Assembly: GCA_016712635.1 (NCBI GenBank) | Contig: JADJQS010000001.1 | Span: 160,001-224,000, forward strand | Source of the DNA: Gammaproteobacteria bacterium | Lineage (GTDB): Bacteria > Pseudomonadota > Gammaproteobacteria > SZUA-140 | Reading direction: 5' to 3' | Length of the DNA: 64,000 nt | Shown: piece by piece, positions 17,991 through 31,333 of the stretch | Position numbering within the stretch: position 1 is the stretch's first letter | Layout: each line of letters opens with the position of its first letter | Made by a program: the position numbers and the translations under genes | The notes under the pieces: generated by a model | Database searches by the model: none | What the model was told of the DNA's origin: nothing | Seen by the model: the letters and a program-made list of their open reading frames with translations, nothing else

Positions 17991-20900
17991 ATGACACACC
18001 GCATGAAAACCCGCATCAACCCCGGCCGGAGGCGCACAGACCAGACGAGGCCGCCGAACCGGCTGCTGTGGGCGGCCTGCCTCGGCGCCTCCCTGTGCGG
18101 CGGAATACACATCCCTGCGGCGCTGGGGCAGCAGGGGCCTGACGCCTTCCTGTCCGCCACGGACATCTCGGATCTCATCGCCGAGGGCCGGAAGCGCATC
18201 AGCGGCGGCGACCCCCAGGGCGCCCTGCAGGAGTTCGAACAGGCGCTGGCGCGCGATCCGGAAAATCCCCAGGTCCTGTATTTCCTCGGCAACCTCTACC
18301 TGCAGCTGCAGCAGCCCGAGCTCGGGCTCAAGTACCTTACGCGCAGCGTCGAGCTCGCCCCCGACAACTTCCGCGTGCGCATGGTGCTCGCCAAGGCCCA
18401 CGAACGTTTCGGCAACCTCAACGACGCCATGCGGGAATACCAGAAGGTGATCAGCCTCGCGCCCGACAGCCGCGAGGCACAGGAGGCGGAGGAGCGCAAC
18501 CGGGCGCTGGCGGAACAGACCCGCATCACCTCCCCGGCGGTCGCCGTCTCGCCCGCGGAGATCTCGGCGCTGGTGACCGAGGCCACGCGCCTGCGTACCG
18601 AGGGGGACCTCAACAGCGCGCTGGTGCTGTTCAGGTCGGTGCTGGTCCACGAGCCCGGCAATGTCGAGATCCTGATCCGCGCCGGCGAGATCCACATTGC
18701 GCTCGACCAGCCGGTGCCGGGCATCAAGTACCTGGAACGCGCGGCGAAGCTTGCGCCCGAGCGTTACGCCCTGCGCATGCGGCTCGCCGACCTCTACGAG
18801 CAGCACGACGTCCTCGGCGCGGCCTACCGTGAATACCGCGCCATCGCCGCCGCCGCGCCCGACAGGCCCGAGGGCGTCGAGGCGGCGCGGCGCGGACCGC
18901 TGCTGGCCGAGAAGATACAGGCGCGCCTGAAGTCAGAGACGATACTCGACCGCGGCATCGAAGACCTCAGCGCGGAAGGCAGGAAACTGCTTGCCGACCA
19001 GGACCCGCAGGGCGCACTGCGCGCGTTCAAGGGCGTGCTGGCGCTGCAGCCGACCAACCTCGAGATCCTGTTCTACGTCGGCACGCTGCTGCAGCAGCTC
19101 GGCCAGCCCGTGGCGGGAATCAAGTACCTCGAGCTCGCCGCCACCCTGGCGCCGGAAGTCCCCCTCACGCAGATGACGCTGGCGCAGGGCTATGAACGCT
19201 ACGGGGCCATCGAGGATGCACTGCTAGCCTACGAAAGCGTCATCAAACAGTCCCCGGCGACCAATGTCGGCGTCGAGGCGCAGGAGCACGCGCGCGTACT
19301 GACCGGGCGGCAGCGCGTGCTGGGAGACGACGCGATCATCCTGTCCGCCGGCATCGACACCCTCATCGCCGAAGGCAAGCGCCTGCTCTCACAGGGCGAT
19401 CCCCAGGGCGCGCTGCGCATGCTGAGCGCGGTGCTGACCCGCGACCCCGACAACAAGGAAGTCCTGCTGCTCGCCGCCAGCATCTTCCTGCAGCAGGACC
19501 GGACCCAGGAAGGGCTGCCCTACCTCGCACGCAGCGTGGAGCTGGACCCCGGCAACTACCCGTTGCGCCTCTCCCTCGCCCAGGCATACCAGCGCATCGG
19601 GCTGATGGGCGACGCGCTGGGCCACTACCAGAAGGTCGCCGACGCCGCGCCGGGCACGCCCGAGGCGGTCGAGGCGAATAAACGCCTGCGGCTGCTGACC
19701 GGTCTCCGCCGTCTGAGCGAGGGCGAGGCGGAGCAGGCTATGCAGATTTTCATCGCCGTGCTGACGCAATACCCCGGTGATCCCGCCGCCTTCGGCGAGG
19801 CGGTCACGGCATTGTCCCAGGCGGACCGCGCCGCGGACGCGCAGACCATGCTGGACAAGGTCATCGCCGCCGCCCCGCGCGAGATCCTGCCCTATGTCGT
19901 TGCCGCCGATGTCTCGGCCGGCGCGAACGACTACCCGAAGGCCATTGCGCGCTACGAACAGGCGCTCGCCCTGGCGCCGCCAGGCTCGCCCCAGGCCCGC
20001 AGCATCAACATCAGCCTGGTCAAGATCCGGGGGCACCAGGCCCTGCAGAGCGAGTCCTTCGCCGCGGCGAAGGACCTGTTCGAGGAACAGCTCAGACTGG
20101 AGCCCGGGGACCGTGCGACGCGCCTCAATCTCGCCACCGCCTACCGCGGCATGAAGGAAAACACAAAGGCGGAGGAGATCCTGCTCGACGTGCTGGAGCA
20201 GCAGCCTGCCGACCTGGAGGCGAGGCTGCGGCTCGGCGCCCTCTACCTTGAGATGAAGCAGCCCCAGGACGCCGCGCGCGAATTCGAGGAGATCAAGATC
20301 CGCGGCCGCGGCACCCCGCTGGCCGGACAGGTCGACCAGTTGCTCAAGAACATCTACGCGGACGAGCAGGGCGCGGAGATCAAGACCGCGATCCAGGACG
20401 AGATGATCAAGGACTGGCGCGACCGGCTGGCCGAAAAGCCGGACGACCTGCCGGCGTGGTCGCAGCTCGCCCTGCTGAGCCTGCAGCTGAACCGCAGGGA
20501 GCAGGCCATAGAGGCCTTCGAGAACATCGTCCGGATCAATCCGGACAACTTCCCGGCGCAGGAAACGCTGGCGGGCATGTACGACGAGACCGGCGCCCTC
20601 GACAAGGCGGAGACGCTTTACAAGAGCATGCTGGAGAAGGAACTGGGGCCCGATGAGCGGACCGGCATCGAGGACAAGCTCGCGCTGCTTTCAGCCAAGA
20701 AGGCCTTCAACGAAGGCAGGGCGGCGGTGGCGGAGACGGGGTTCAGGCAGATCATCGAAAAGCATCCCGACGACCTCATGTCGCACTTTTATCTCGCGAT
20801 CATCTACAGCGACAAGGAGCGTCCCGAGGACGCCGCCCGCCAGTACGAGGAGGTCGTCCGCATCGCCCCCAACCACGCCGCGGCCCACCTGAACCTCGGC

Positions 20901-21971
20901 CTGAGCTACGAGCAGAGCAACCGCGAGGAGGACGCGCTGGATGAATATCGGGCGGCCATGCGGCTCTCCCCTTCGGAAAGCCTGCGCGAAAGCGCGGCCG
21001 CGCGCGTGAAGGCACTGGAAAACCGCATCGACGGCTTTTCCTATTCCATCAACTATTCGACGAGCTACAGCTCGAACAACAACCTGACCCGCGACGACCC
21101 GCAGCCGGAATACCGCACGGACATGAGCGGCAGCATCAACTACCGCCGCAAACTCTACCTCCGGCCGCTCTATCTGGGTCTGGTCTACAGCCCGTCGTAT
21201 TCCACCTACTACAACTCGCAGTTCGACCTGTTCAACACCAGCATAACGCCGTATCTCACCTTCGCCTGGAGGGACCTCGATTTCTCCGCCTCGTTCACCG
21301 GCAGCATGCTGGAGGGGCTCGCGACGGAGAGCAAGATCAACGAGACCTACAGCTTCAACAGCGACGTCGCCGGCAACATCCGGATCCCCGCCCTGATCCC
21401 GTGGCTGGCCTCGGACGCGATGCGCGAGGAGGCGCCCGGCAGCTGGCGCCTGACCTTCGGCGCGCGCAAGTTCGAGTCCGCGACCTCCCCGATACTGAAC
21501 TCCCTGAACCTCAGCTTCGGGGCGACGCTCAGTCAGACGCTGGGCAACAGCTGGAGGTGGTCCGGCGGATACACGCTGACCAGCAACGAAAACGCGGATA
21601 ACTTCAGCTCGGACCAGGCCTATGTCAGCCATGGGTTCGCCCTGCAGTTGAGCAAGGTTGTCGCCCCCGGCCTCAGCGTCAACAGCGGCTACAACTTTTC
21701 CCTGGCCGACTACGTGAACCCGGACTCCGCCACGCTGTTCACCGAATTCCGGAGAAATTTCTCCCACAATCTCTCCGCCGGCGCGACGTACTTCGTCAGT
21801 TCGAAGCTGCGCCTGTTCGCCAACCTCTCCTGGCAGCTCAACGAGTCGAACCTGCCGACCGGCTTCATCCTCTCTCCCGAGGACGTCGGCACGGCGGTCG
21901 GCATACAGAGCTCATCGCTCGGCGACTATATGAACGTCTCGCTGTCCGCGGGCGCGGCGCTCAGCTTCTAG
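17991..21971 (+). CDS. Large periplasmic TPR protein with C-terminal outer-membrane beta-barrel
   Basis: A 1326-residue protein with a basic n-region and hydrophobic segment (LLWAACLGASLCGG), then a long TPR solenoid (about 60-1005). The first part repeats a block of about 150 residues several times, starting with a motif like IAEGRKRISGGDPQGALQEF. The later TPRs are canonical. From about residue 1016 the composition changes to beta-barrel: Tyr/Ser/Asn-rich alternating strands (YSINYSTSYSSNNNLT ... YLRPLYLGLVYSPSYSTYYN), ending NVSLSAGAALSF with terminal Phe. The periplasmic-TPR-plus-barrel plan resembles BcsC and PgaA, which export exopolysaccharide, but no sequence relation to them is claimed. 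It follows the outer-membrane protein gene by 9 bp. Possible roles are export of a polymer or assembly of envelope proteins. Confidence 0.8.
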   Translation: MTHRMKTRINPGRRRTDQTRPPNRLLWAACLGASLCGGIHIPAALGQQGPDAFLSATDISDLIAEGRKRISGGDPQGALQEFEQALARDPENPQVLYFLGNLYLQLQQPELGLKYLTRSVELAPDNFRVRMVLAKAHERFGNLNDAMREYQKVISLAPDSREAQEAEERNRALAEQTRITSPAVAVSPAEISALVTEATRLRTEGDLNSALVLFRSVLVHEPGNVEILIRAGEIHIALDQPVPGIKYLERAAKLAPERYALRMRLADLYEQHDVLGAAYREYRAIAAAAPDRPEGVEAARRGPLLAEKIQARLKSETILDRGIEDLSAEGRKLLADQDPQGALRAFKGVLALQPTNLEILFYVGTLLQQLGQPVAGIKYLELAATLAPEVPLTQMTLAQGYERYGAIEDALLAYESVIKQSPATNVGVEAQEHARVLTGRQRVLGDDAIILSAGIDTLIAEGKRLLSQGDPQGALRMLSAVLTRDPDNKEVLLLAASIFLQQDRTQEGLPYLARSVELDPGNYPLRLSLAQAYQRIGLMGDALGHYQKVADAAPGTPEAVEANKRLRLLTGLRRLSEGEAEQAMQIFIAVLTQYPGDPAAFGEAVTALSQADRAADAQTMLDKVIAAAPREILPYVVAADVSAGANDYPKAIARYEQALALAPPGSPQARSINISLVKIRGHQALQSESFAAAKDLFEEQLRLEPGDRATRLNLATAYRGMKENTKAEEILLDVLEQQPADLEARLRLGALYLEMKQPQDAAREFEEIKIRGRGTPLAGQVDQLLKNIYADEQGAEIKTAIQDEMIKDWRDRLAEKPDDLPAWSQLALLSLQLNRREQAIEAFENIVRINPDNFPAQETLAGMYDETGALDKAETLYKSMLEKELGPDERTGIEDKLALLSAKKAFNEGRAAVAETGFRQIIEKHPDDLMSHFYLAIIYSDKERPEDAARQYEEVVRIAPNHAAAHLNLGLSYEQSNREEDALDEYRAAMRLSPSESLRESAAARVKALENRIDGFSYSINYSTSYSSNNNLTRDDPQPEYRTDMSGSINYRRKLYLRPLYLGLVYSPSYSTYYNSQFDLFNTSITPYLTFAWRDLDFSASFTGSMLEGLATESKINETYSFNSDVAGNIRIPALIPWLASDAMREEAPGSWRLTFGARKFESATSPILNSLNLSFGATLSQTLGNSWRWSGGYTLTSNENADNFSSDQAYVSHGFALQLSKVVAPGLSVNSGYNFSLADYVNPDSATLFTEFRRNFSHNLSAGATYFVSSKLRLFANLSWQLNESNLPTGFILSPEDVGTAVGIQSSSLGDYMNVSLSAGAALSF

Positions 21972-22017
21972 GGACCGGCGCGCGCGGAACTAGTACATGC
22001 GGATGCAGTCACACTAC

Positions 22018-22023
22018 TATAAT
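22018..22023 (+). promoter_or_regulatory. Candidate -10 element before the 22149 lipoprotein gene
   Basis: A perfect TATAAT in the 177-bp gap after the TPR/barrel gene, 125 bp before the next start. The -35 region is poor, so it is a moderate candidate for a separate promoter. Confidence 0.35.
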
Positions 22024-22148
22024 CACAGCGGGACCCGTTCCGTGGCATGTGCCTCCGGAGCGGACATCAAACCGCAGAACCTGCCGCAGGTTACTGCGCC
22101 CGCCGGCGGGGCGGGACCTGAGGCCGTCCACAAAATGATGAGCTCAAC

Positions 22149-23414
22149 GTGAAACGCGGACACCACGATATCAAGCGGCACCTGCCCGTCGCGATCCTCG
22201 CCTCCGCGGGTCTTTGCGCCTGCGGCGGCGCGGTCAGCAACCTCGGCAACGTATCCCCGGAAGGGCTGGGGGCCACCACCGGCAAGGGGCTGTTCCGCGA
22301 CAGCAACGTCGCCGGCCTGGAGTACCGCTCGGGAGAGACCGTCGGGGTGACACCGTTCGAGGACAACCTGACGCTGACCGGCGAATTCACCTACGAGGTC
22401 GGCGCCGGCATCACCTTCTTCCTCGGCGGCGTCACCCTCGGCACCGCGGCGGGCGAGTCGGTCATGACCCCCGTCCATATCGTCGCGAACGGCAGCAATA
22501 CCAGCAACACGCAGGTGCAGAACATTGCCCGCTTCCTGCAGATGCTCGACAACGACGGGGATCCCGACGACGGGATCGTCATCACCGAGGCGGTGCGCAC
22601 CGTGGCCCAGAGCTGGCCGCAGGTCAACTTCCTGGCCGCCGATCTCGAGGCCGAGCTCGCCAGCATCATCTCGGACGTCGCCAGCGTCGACGAGCGGCTC
22701 CCCGTCCTGCCCGATGCCCTGACCGCGAAGGCCCACCTTGACGCGACGCTGACCTGCAGCTATTCGGGCGGCTTCGGCGGGGATTTCCAGGACACCACCG
22801 GCGTGGTCGGCCGTTTCGGCTTCCTGGTCAACGGCCGGACGGGCATCCTCTCCGGCCACATCTACCGGGTGGGCGGCACGGTGGTCAATCCGATCGCGGG
22901 CACGACGCCGCTCCGGTTCGACGGACAGAACCTCGACGGGATCTCGGTCGCCGGCAGGACCCCGGAGGGAGACGAATTCACCTTCCAGTACACGACCCTC
23001 AACCAGGTCGACGGCAACTGGCAGAACACCAACACCAGCCAGCAGGGGACCTTCTCCGGGGTTCGGATCAACGTGGCCCAGACCCCCATCTACCTGTTCA
23101 ACGGCACCTTCGACGGCGACGATAACGGCATCATGTCCTTCGGCATCCTGCGGGACTCCGCCGGCGACCTCAACAGCATCAACGGCGAGATGTACAAGGC
23201 CACCATCGACGAGCTCACGAATTTCAACGGCCGCGTCATCGGGCAGGAGGACGCGGCGATCCGCACCATGGACGTCACCGCGGGCGACGTCAAGAATTTC
23301 GTCGGGAACATCGACTTCAACTCGCTCACCGTCACCGGCACCTGGACCCAGAACATCAGCGCCACCCAGGTACAGACCGGGACCTACACCGCGACCGGAT
23401 GCCGGCTCAACTAG
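22149..23414 (+). CDS. Putative lipoprotein of unknown function
   Basis: A 421-residue protein. The signal (HLPVAILASAGLCAC) contains a lipobox ending GLCAC, so it is probably lipid-anchored. The first mature half has a FEDNLTLTGEFTYEVGAGITFF segment and a 'RFLQMLDNDGDPDDGI' motif that recurs in large proteobacterial surface lipoproteins, where this Asp-rich loop may bind Ca2+. The second half is Gly/Asn/Thr-rich and beta-predicted, with phrases such as GTFSGVRINVAQTPIYLF and GDDNGIMSFGILRDSAGD, and ends in CRLN. The start is GTG 22149; nearby ATGs are out of frame and terminate at once. No catalytic motif is seen. The gene stands apart from the upstream operon behind its own candidate promoter. 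Confidence 0.7.
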   Translation: MKRGHHDIKRHLPVAILASAGLCACGGAVSNLGNVSPEGLGATTGKGLFRDSNVAGLEYRSGETVGVTPFEDNLTLTGEFTYEVGAGITFFLGGVTLGTAAGESVMTPVHIVANGSNTSNTQVQNIARFLQMLDNDGDPDDGIVITEAVRTVAQSWPQVNFLAADLEAELASIISDVASVDERLPVLPDALTAKAHLDATLTCSYSGGFGGDFQDTTGVVGRFGFLVNGRTGILSGHIYRVGGTVVNPIAGTTPLRFDGQNLDGISVAGRTPEGDEFTFQYTTLNQVDGNWQNTNTSQQGTFSGVRINVAQTPIYLFNGTFDGDDNGIMSFGILRDSAGDLNSINGEMYKATIDELTNFNGRVIGQEDAAIRTMDVTAGDVKNFVGNIDFNSLTVTGTWTQNISATQVQTGTYTATGCRLN

Positions 23415-23580
23415 CCGGCGCATCCCGGCCCGCCGCGCATATCAACAGCGGGAGTTGACCGCGTGATCCCGCCTCGCATACCCTGAGTTCGACGATCACG
23501 ACCTGACGGTACGTCACCTTCACGTTCCGCCGCGACGCGTTGCCCGCGGCGGATCCCTTGAGCAAGCGGAAGCAGGCGCC

Positions 23581-24891
23581 ATGGCGGTTTCGACCACAGC
23601 GGATCCCGTTGCAAGCCAGTACGAACGCTGGATCTACCCCCGGCCCGTCGAGGACCTCTCGGCCCCGGAAGAACGCGACCTGCGCGCGGGCTGCGATCCC
23701 GCGCGGCTGAGCGCCGCCTACTGGCCGGATCGCCGGCCCCGCACTGCCATGAAGATCCTGGTCGCCGGCTGCGGCGCCAATCTGGCGGCGCGCTACGCCT
23801 TCCATTACCCGGAATCCCGCGTGGTCGGAATCGACATCAGCACGGCGAGCCTGGCGCACGAACGCCATCTCCGGGAGAAGCACGCCCTGGGCAACCTGGA
23901 GCTGCACCTGGGCCGCCTGGAGGAGGTGACGCGCCTGGGTGAAGGTTTCGATTTCATCGACACCAGCGGCGTACCGCACCAACTGCCGGATCCGGTGCAG
24001 GGGCTGCGCGCCCTTGGCCAGGTGCTGGAACCCGACGGCGTGATATTCGTGATGCTCTACGCGAAGTACGGACGCACCGGCGTCTACATGCTGCAGGACC
24101 TCTTCCGCATGATGGGGCTGGGGCAGGGCGAGCAGGACCTCGAGGTCGTCAAGGCCTGCCTGTCCACCCTCAAGCCCGACCACCAGATCCAGCGCTATCT
24201 GCGCCAGTCGAACGATGTCGACTACGACGCGGGACTGGTGGACACCTTCCTGCACCGCCAGGATATCCCGTTCACGGTGCAGGACTGCCTGCGCCTGACG
24301 GAGGACGCCGGCCTCGCGTTCCAGGGCTGGATGGAGAATTTCTTCTATTACCCCGAGGCGCAGGTCCCCCGCGACGCACCGTTCTATGCACACCTCGACG
24401 CCCTGCCCGAGCGCCTGCGCTGGCAGGCCATGGAGCTGATGCACGGATTTGTCTCGCAGCATGCCTTCTTCGTATGCCGCACCGACCGGGACCCGGCCAC
24501 ATACCGGATCGGGTTCGAAGCGGACGCGTTCATGCAGTACGTCCCCGTACCGCGCTGGGACCTTGCCGTCCGGGAGGCCCCCGGGGGACTGCTCGTGCTG
24601 GAACGCGCGCCCTATCCGCCGCTGCCGCTGACGCGCCCGCAGTCGCTGATCCTGCGCCAGGCGGACGGGCAACGGTCGATCGAGGACTGCGTGCGGCAGG
24701 CGGGATTCAAGGACCCGCCCGAGGTCGTCCGGCGCTTCTGCCGCGCCCTGTTCCAGGACCTGTGGCGCCTCGGCCTCTACCATTACCGCCTGCCCCGGAC
24801 CGGCGCCGATGACCCGTCCCCGCGCGCGGAGCAGATGGACTGGAACGCCCTGATCGAGGGCGAGCCCTTCACCTCCCTCCCCGGACAGTAG
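23581..24891 (+). CDS. Class I SAM-dependent methyltransferase with C-terminal extension
   Basis: A 436-residue cytoplasmic protein. Residues about 57-160 form a Rossmann methyltransferase core: ILVAGCGAN (motif I, SAM binding), VVGIDIS (acidic residue after beta-2), and FDFIDTSGVPHQLPDP in the motif IV region. The following part (YGRTGVYMLQDLFRMMGL ...) is typical of uncharacterised methyltransferases found beside TPR-glycosyltransferase genes. The last 130 residues (about 300-430) have no recognised fold; they include RQADGQRSIEDCVRQAG, which resembles the winged PqqD-like 'I.D' pattern but too weakly to name. It lies just before the GT41 array in the same orientation (86 bp gap), so the substrate may be a glycan, peptide or nucleotide sugar. 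Confidence 0.78.
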   Translation: MAVSTTADPVASQYERWIYPRPVEDLSAPEERDLRAGCDPARLSAAYWPDRRPRTAMKILVAGCGANLAARYAFHYPESRVVGIDISTASLAHERHLREKHALGNLELHLGRLEEVTRLGEGFDFIDTSGVPHQLPDPVQGLRALGQVLEPDGVIFVMLYAKYGRTGVYMLQDLFRMMGLGQGEQDLEVVKACLSTLKPDHQIQRYLRQSNDVDYDAGLVDTFLHRQDIPFTVQDCLRLTEDAGLAFQGWMENFFYYPEAQVPRDAPFYAHLDALPERLRWQAMELMHGFVSQHAFFVCRTDRDPATYRIGFEADAFMQYVPVPRWDLAVREAPGGLLVLERAPYPPLPLTRPQSLILRQADGQRSIEDCVRQAGFKDPPEVVRRFCRALFQDLWRLGLYHYRLPRTGADDPSPRAEQMDWNALIEGEPFTSLPGQ

Positions 24892-24977
24892 CCGCCCGGC
24901 ACACCCCGCGCCGCGGCAGGCTCGCGGTCGCCTCCCCGCATCCCGTACCATTGGCGAGAAACACCGCCGGATTTCAC

Positions 24978-27036
<2,059 letters not shown>

Positions 27037-27078
27037 CCGCGGGGCACGACGCGCGGCCGGGACGGCGTCCGGCTGTGC

Positions 27079-27084
27079 TAAAAT
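27079..27084 (+). promoter_or_regulatory. Candidate -10 element before the GT41 operon
   Basis: TAAAAT (5 of 6 to TATAAT) in the 278-bp gap between the frame-broken GT41 gene and the first gene of the overlapping GT41 chain. No recognisable -35 at 16-18 bp, so this is weak. The remainder of the gap shows nothing else. Confidence 0.25.
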
Positions 27085-27314
27085 TCCGGCAATGCGCGCG
27101 CCGCCGGCGGGACACGCGGCCACGCACCGCGAGTCCCGGCATGCAACGGCGTGGCGCCCTCCCCCAGCGGCGCGGCCCAAGGCAGCACGGGTGCGCCGAC
27201 AACCCGAACGATTGCCCCGGGACCGGACACCGGCACATGGAGGATTCCCCCGCCATGGCGGCCGCGTCTGGCGGAGGTCCCGGCATGTTAGCCCTGCGAT
27301 GAAGCTGACCGACA

Positions 27315-29257
<1,943 letters not shown>

Positions 29258-29261
<4 letters not shown>

Positions 29262-31333
29262 ACCTCGAGGCGGCCCTCCAGCTCGCCCTGCAGCACCAGC
29301 AGGCCGGCCGCCTCCCGCAGGCCCAGGCCCTCTATCAGCAGATCCTGCACGAACATCCGGAGCAGCCCCAGGCCCTGCACCTCCTCGGCCTCCTCGCCCG
29401 TTCCGCCGGCCGCCCCGACCTCGCGGCCGACCTCCTCGGCAAGGCCGTCCGGGCCGAGCCAGGACTCCCCGACCACCACTACAAGCTCGGCATCACCCGC
29501 GCCATGCAGGAGGACCTCGACGCCGCCGCCGGACACTTCCGCCAGGCGCTGGCCCTGCAGCCGCACAACGTCCCGGCCCGCTACAACCTCGGCCTCGCGC
29601 TCTACAAGCTGGACCGCCTGGAGGACGCCGCCGCCGTGTTCCGGGACGTGTGTGCGCGCGCACCCCGGCTCCCGGAGGCGCACCTCATGCTCGGCCTCGC
29701 GCTGCACCGGCTCGCCCGACCGGAGCCGGCCGAGGACGCCTTCAAACAGGCCCTCCGGCTGCGGCCCGACTATGCCGAGGCCCACAACAACCTCGCCAAC
29801 CTCTACCTCGACCAGAACCGGCTCGAACCCGCCGAGCAGGCCGCCCGTGCGGCGATCGCCCTCCTCCCCGGCTTCGCCGTCGCCCACTACAACCTCGGAC
29901 TCGCCTGCCTCCGCCTCGGCCGCCTCGACTGCGCCCTCGACTCCTTCCAGGATGCCCTCCGCCTCAATCCCGATTATGCCGATGCCTGCATCAACCTCGG
30001 TGTCACCCTGACGTACCTGGGCCGGGGCCGGGAGGCGCTCGAGCGCTTTGAAACCGGGGTCCGCCTCGCACCCGGCCATGCCGCCGGACACAGCGCGCGG
30101 CTGTTTTCGATGCTCTATCTCGCGACGACGACGCCGGCGGGGATGCTGGCCGCGCAGCGGCAGTTCGCCGCGCAGTGCGAGGCGCCGCTCAGGCACAGCT
30201 GGCGTGCGCATGAAAACACCTGCGACAGCGGGCGCCGGCTCAAGGTGGGCTACGTGTCCGCGGACTTCCGCCGCCATTCGGTGGCGCATTTCATCGAACC
30301 GGTCCTGGCCGGTCACGACAGATCGCACTACGAAGTCTACTGCTACTACAATCACACGGTGCGAGACGACACGACGGCCCGCATCGCGGCCTGCGCGGAC
30401 CACTGGATACCGTGCAGGGGGCTGTCCGACCAGGAACTGTCCGGGCGCATCCGCCGGGACGGCATCGATATCCTGGTGGACCTGGCGGGCCACTCCGTGG
30501 ACAACCGCCTGATGGCCTTCGCGCGCCGGCCGGCGCCGGTGCAGGTGACCTGGCTCGGGTCCCCGGCGACCACCGGGCTCGACGCCATGGATTACCGCCT
30601 GTGCACCGCGGACACCGACCCGCCCGGACAGGAGGCCTTCCACAGCGAGGCGCTCTATCGCCTGCCGCGCACGCTGTGGTGTTATCGTCCGGCGCAGCAG
30701 AGGACGGCCGTCACCGGCGCCGCCCGCCCCGCGGCGGGGACGGGCGCGGTCACCTTCGGTTCGCTCAACAACATCGCCAAGGTATCAGAGGAATCCATGG
30801 CCGCATGGATGGAGATCCTGCGCGCGCTGCCCGCGGCACGCCTGGTGATGACCCAGGTCCCGACCGGCGCCGCGCGACACGCGATCAGCGCGCGTTTTAC
30901 CGCCGGCGGTGTCGCGTCGCAGCGGCTCGAGCTGCACGGAAAGCTGCCCGGGGCGCAGTACTTCAATCTCATCGAGGGGATCGACATCGCGCTCGATCCG
31001 TTTCCATACACCGGCACCACCACCACCTGCGAGACCCTGTGGACGGGCATCCCGGTCGTGACCCTCATCGGGCAGACCTCCGTCGCACGCTCCGGTTACG
31101 CCCTGCTGAAGACCGTCGGGCTCGAGGAACTGGCGGCGGCGGACACGGAGGACTATGTCCGCCTCGCCGTCGAACTCGCGCACGACCCCGACCGCCTCGC
31201 GCGCCTGCGCCGCGAGCTGCCGGCGCGCTTCGACGCCTCCCCCCTGCGCGACGAGGCCGCCTTCACCCGCGACCTCGAGGCCGCCTACCGCGACATGTGG
31301 CAGCGCTGGTGCGCCGCCGGGGCCGGCGCATGA
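29258..31333 (+). CDS. TPR/GT41 glycosyltransferase
   Basis: A 691-residue protein without SEC-C. About eight TPRs (1-275) precede a GT41 domain from about 325 to the end: SADFRRHSVAHFIEP, DGIDILVDLAGHS, WLGSPATTGLDAMDYRL (Ser replaces the usual Tyr of LGYP), FGSLNNIAKVS and DPFPYTGTTTTCETLW. Start and stop are both ATGA overlaps with neighbouring GT41 genes, so translation is coupled. An upstream extension of the frame exists but reads antisense-like Arg/Pro/Ala-rich sequence across the previous gene and is not real. The first 730 bp are almost identical to the start of the 35631 gene, and the last 350 bp to the ends of its neighbours. This shows recent recombination. Acceptor and sugar are unknown. 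Confidence 0.9.
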
